Positions 61,304 to 64,000 of a stretch of DNA of 64,000 bases are shown here, piece after piece (positions within the stretch are counted from its first letter, which is position 1; every line of letters begins with the position of its first letter). This DNA is from Arenicola marina. Taxonomy: Eukaryota; Annelida; Polychaeta; Arenicolidae. The notes below the pieces were generated by a model that made no database searches, was not told the origin of the DNA, and was given only the letters and a program-made list of their open reading frames with translations. The stretch covers positions 22,443,639 through 22,507,638 of the forward strand of contig OZ025263.1 of NCBI GenBank assembly GCA_964019135.1, in the 5' to 3' direction. The translations under genes and the position numbers were made by a program.

Positions 61304-64000
61304 CCCGACACCAGCAGTGCCCTCCGTCCCCACTGACGTCACAGCTGTCTGCTGATGACGTCATCTGGTGGTTCACGTATCCATGGCAACACGGCTTCAG
61401 ATTTCACGCAGCGATTCCGTTGTGATTTTTATAAATATAAATATTTGGATTTTTTTTTTAAATTGTTGATAGCTCATATGACGCTTAGGCGTGGGTAGTA
61501 GCTATACAGGCAGAAGCGGTGGCTATAGCACTGTAGCTATACCAGATCAGCAGACCGCTGTTTACGGTATGCGTGTGATCTGCGATGCAATACCGACAAG
61601 CTGACATCGGCGTGATATACGCTACTTCATGTCCTGGTTTGATCGCCTTTGTCCGCTACCCACGCGCAGCCTTGACCTTTGTACACTAACCCACGCGCAA
61701 CCTTGACCTTTGCGCTACCCGCACGTCATGTAATAATGAACGACTAACCTATAACTATGACATATATATCTATATACATATATATATAGATATAACAGGT
61801 GTAATTTAAGTATAAAAGAGATTGTGTTCAAAACAAGGTGTAGGATTGGGAGTTTTTCAGGTCAAAAATGACTCCACAGTGACTCCACAGTGACTACTCG
61901 TCGTTCTATATATATATATACCGTGGATGATGTCAAGTAATTCAGCAGTAGTGGTTTGTGGTGAGTGAGCTGAAAACGCTCTTCCCCTGTGGGTGGGAGG
62001 GTATGCATGTTCCTTGACGGCCAGGCGGAGACGAAGCTCGCTCGGTCTCTCGCCTTTGTGGGTCCCCGTTCTCCCCCAAAACTTCGAGGACGTTCAGAGG
62101 CAGAACGACTGCTGCTTCTTCGACATTCTTGCCGCCGAGGAATGGCCGCCGTGACCTCTGACCGACTTTCTCAGCCGGTGCCCCTGATAAGCGATGTAAA
62201 CTGTGGAGTCAGTGCGTAGGTTCAAGACGATTTGTGACGTCGAATCGTAGGCTTGGTTTCCCCGCCCAACAGCTCACGTTTGACCTGACCCAGATTCTGT
62301 TACGACCTCTGGTAAATCTGCCTCCACATCGACGCCGCCCAGCTTAGACATTCCGCGAGAACGTGTATATATATATATATATATATATATACATCCACCA
62401 GTGTAACTTCCTGTGCGGAATCAATCAGAAAACACGACGGTGATTGGTCGAAAATCCGCCTTCTGGTGACGTCACCCATCTTGATCAGCCAATCACATTT
62501 GTACATAGTACGCGAGCGTCAAGCTACTGTGTGTGTCCACATGGTCAAGGTTAAAAAAATATCACCGGATTTATTTACTTGCTTTTTTTTTGTCCTGGGC
62601 AGACGAGAGAAACGTACGCATCTACCGACCTGAGTGATCTGGGAGACTGAGGTCTCCCACCGCTGCCTGTACATTAGAATAATTGTGGTCATCCTTGTCG
62701 TTCCGCGGGTCCTAGGAAGCTCAGCTGATCTGACAAGGCCGCAAACAGAGCGTCCATTTCATTGACGTCATCAAATCGTGTGTAGTTAATTAGGCTAAGG
62801 GGTCTGCAAGTGTGACGTCAACGGGCTGTGATGACGTCGTAGGGTTGATTGTCTACTTAAGGTAACCCCAGGGGTTGTTCATATAAATACGTGGGGAGAA
62901 TGTCATATCGACACCGTAATTTAAGTAATTGTTCTATGTAAAATCCGTGGAAGGGATTTGTTACGTTTTGTATGTTTAGTGCAACGAACTGATATTTCGT
63001 CCCTTGTTTTCCGTTATTTTTTTCTTGGTGTATTACTGTTTTTTGGTCTTGTTTTTTTTTCTTTTAACGGAGAGAGGGGGGGGGGGGTAGGGTGGGTGAG
63101 GGTGCGTGCGCACCAGGAATAGGACGAGATTTGTGGACCACTACCTCTCACTGACGGCCAGTGGACCCTCACGGCTTGTGCCGTTCGAACTGCTGCTAGT
63201 TACCCGAGGGTCCGGCTTTTACAATGCGTACCTCTGCTTCAGCTTGTCACCATTGACTTTGGGGGGTACAAACAAGCGTATATAGCTGTGTTGATATAGC
63301 CCCAATTACAAGTCATCAATTGTTTTCTTGCTGCTTCGGTTTAGAAAGAGCACTTGCAGATATTGAATGTGTCACGGTGCGAATGGTGTTATGGTTTGAG
63401 ACGAAAATGTACGGTGTAGACGCGTGCTTGGATAGTGTCGCCATCTGCTGGTCTCTCAGAGTGCTAACTCCTTTCGCTTGCAAGCCAGTTTTCGAATAGT
63501 GAACGCCTACAACAAATAGTTAGATGTGAGAATGTTAAACCTGGGCGTTTCGCCCCAAACTGTATCCCCACTTCAATAAGACGGCTGTAAGGTGTCTCCA
63601 GCGATGTTCTGTTTAAAAGTAACAGTCTGACCGATTTTGGTGTTTTCTCTCGTACGGTACCGAGTTTTTTTCCGAGGTCTGTATTTTTCGTAGAATTTCT
63701 TGGCGTGCTAAGCACATGCTTGTCTGGAGTGTATTTGTCTGCCCCCCCCCCCCACCCCCTCTTCTGTGTCTATGGATATTCCCCAGGGTTGTATGTAAGC
63801 TGGGAGTTGCTTTTATATCCAGTCTCATTATATATCTGGTGGTTGATGTATTATGGTTTGTCAGTGTGGGATTTTGTGGTGTGTCTTGGTGAACAGAATG
63901 TCCCGCCCCCCTAATACACACGCACCGTGTTGATATGGTTTGTAGGCAAAGGAGGGAGTGGATTTTTTTTTTGGGAGTGGGGGGGGGGGGGTATAGGGAT
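61304..64000 (+). other. 3' UTR and downstream flank
   Basis: No credible coding sequence. I see no canonical AATAAA here, so the UTR end is not placed. Contents: TGACGTCA palindromes at 61334, 61356, 62467, 62763 and 62813; (ta)n runs near 61770-61790, 61908-61920 and 62366-62390; and a poly-G run in 63074-63088. A small open frame at 61989-62219 has no recognisable features. Confidence 0.6.

Noticed and set aside
61989-62219. Small downstream gene
   Set aside because: 76 codons with no homology I recognise, in the probable 3' UTR or flank.

Overview
The window is animal genomic DNA. GC-rich exons sit in long AT-rich introns with GT..AG splice sites, and there are tRNA-derived SINEs, decayed LINE ends and many minisatellites. 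Nothing prokaryotic is visible. The species cannot be read from the sequence. A single KMT2C/KMT2D-type gene with this architecture suggests a non-vertebrate animal (spiralian or invertebrate deuterostome are guesses).

One gene on the + strand explains essentially all credible coding sequence: the 3' part of a KMT2C/KMT2D (MLL3/MLL4, Trithorax-related) histone H3 lysine-4 methyltransferase. I place 35 exons between 267 and 61303. Their splice phases agree at every junction and sum to about 4,096 residues plus a TAA stop. The 5' exons, which would carry the N-terminal PHD clusters, lie upstream of the window.

Order along the protein: Pro/Gly/Met-rich exons (267-2605); a 4.55 kb exon with polyQ, Ala/Ser/Thr and HPGQSP repeats (3050-7602); the LLEDLLEQ and coiled-coil block (7560-12198); a collagen-like Gly-Pro tract (12653-13066); NPFS coiled coil (21242-21398); Pro-rich and basic exons (21979-31326); acidic and basic linkers (31744-46827); the VTLTLN / IADLL block (47528-47783); a CRHC zinc-binding segment (48285-49060); extended PHD (50247-52900); FYRN and FYRC (52874-56555); a WDR5-binding GCARSEP motif (56512-56532); SET (57601-60749) and post-SET (61211-61303). 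In KMT2C/D complexes these modules place H3K4me1 at enhancers, with WDR5/RBBP5/ASH2L/DPY30 and UTX.

The unusual part is in the introns. At least five have minisatellites whose unit includes an exon-intron boundary, so splice sites were multiplied with the repeat. The largest (33248-42430) has roughly 107 copies of an 86-bp unit. Each unit is laid out as a 65-nt mini-intron plus a 21-nt, phase-1, stop-free cassette copied from the end of the preceding exon. Two other arrays (21366-21497 and 46205-46400) multiply a 5' splice site every 33 bp, which keeps the frame. A SINE inserted at the donor of the exon encoding the WDR5 motif has target-site duplications that copy the whole donor. Other arrays occupy much of introns 8, 12, 27, 28 and 33.

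The region after 61303 is 3' UTR and flank, rich in TGACGTCA palindromes. No second gene is supported.
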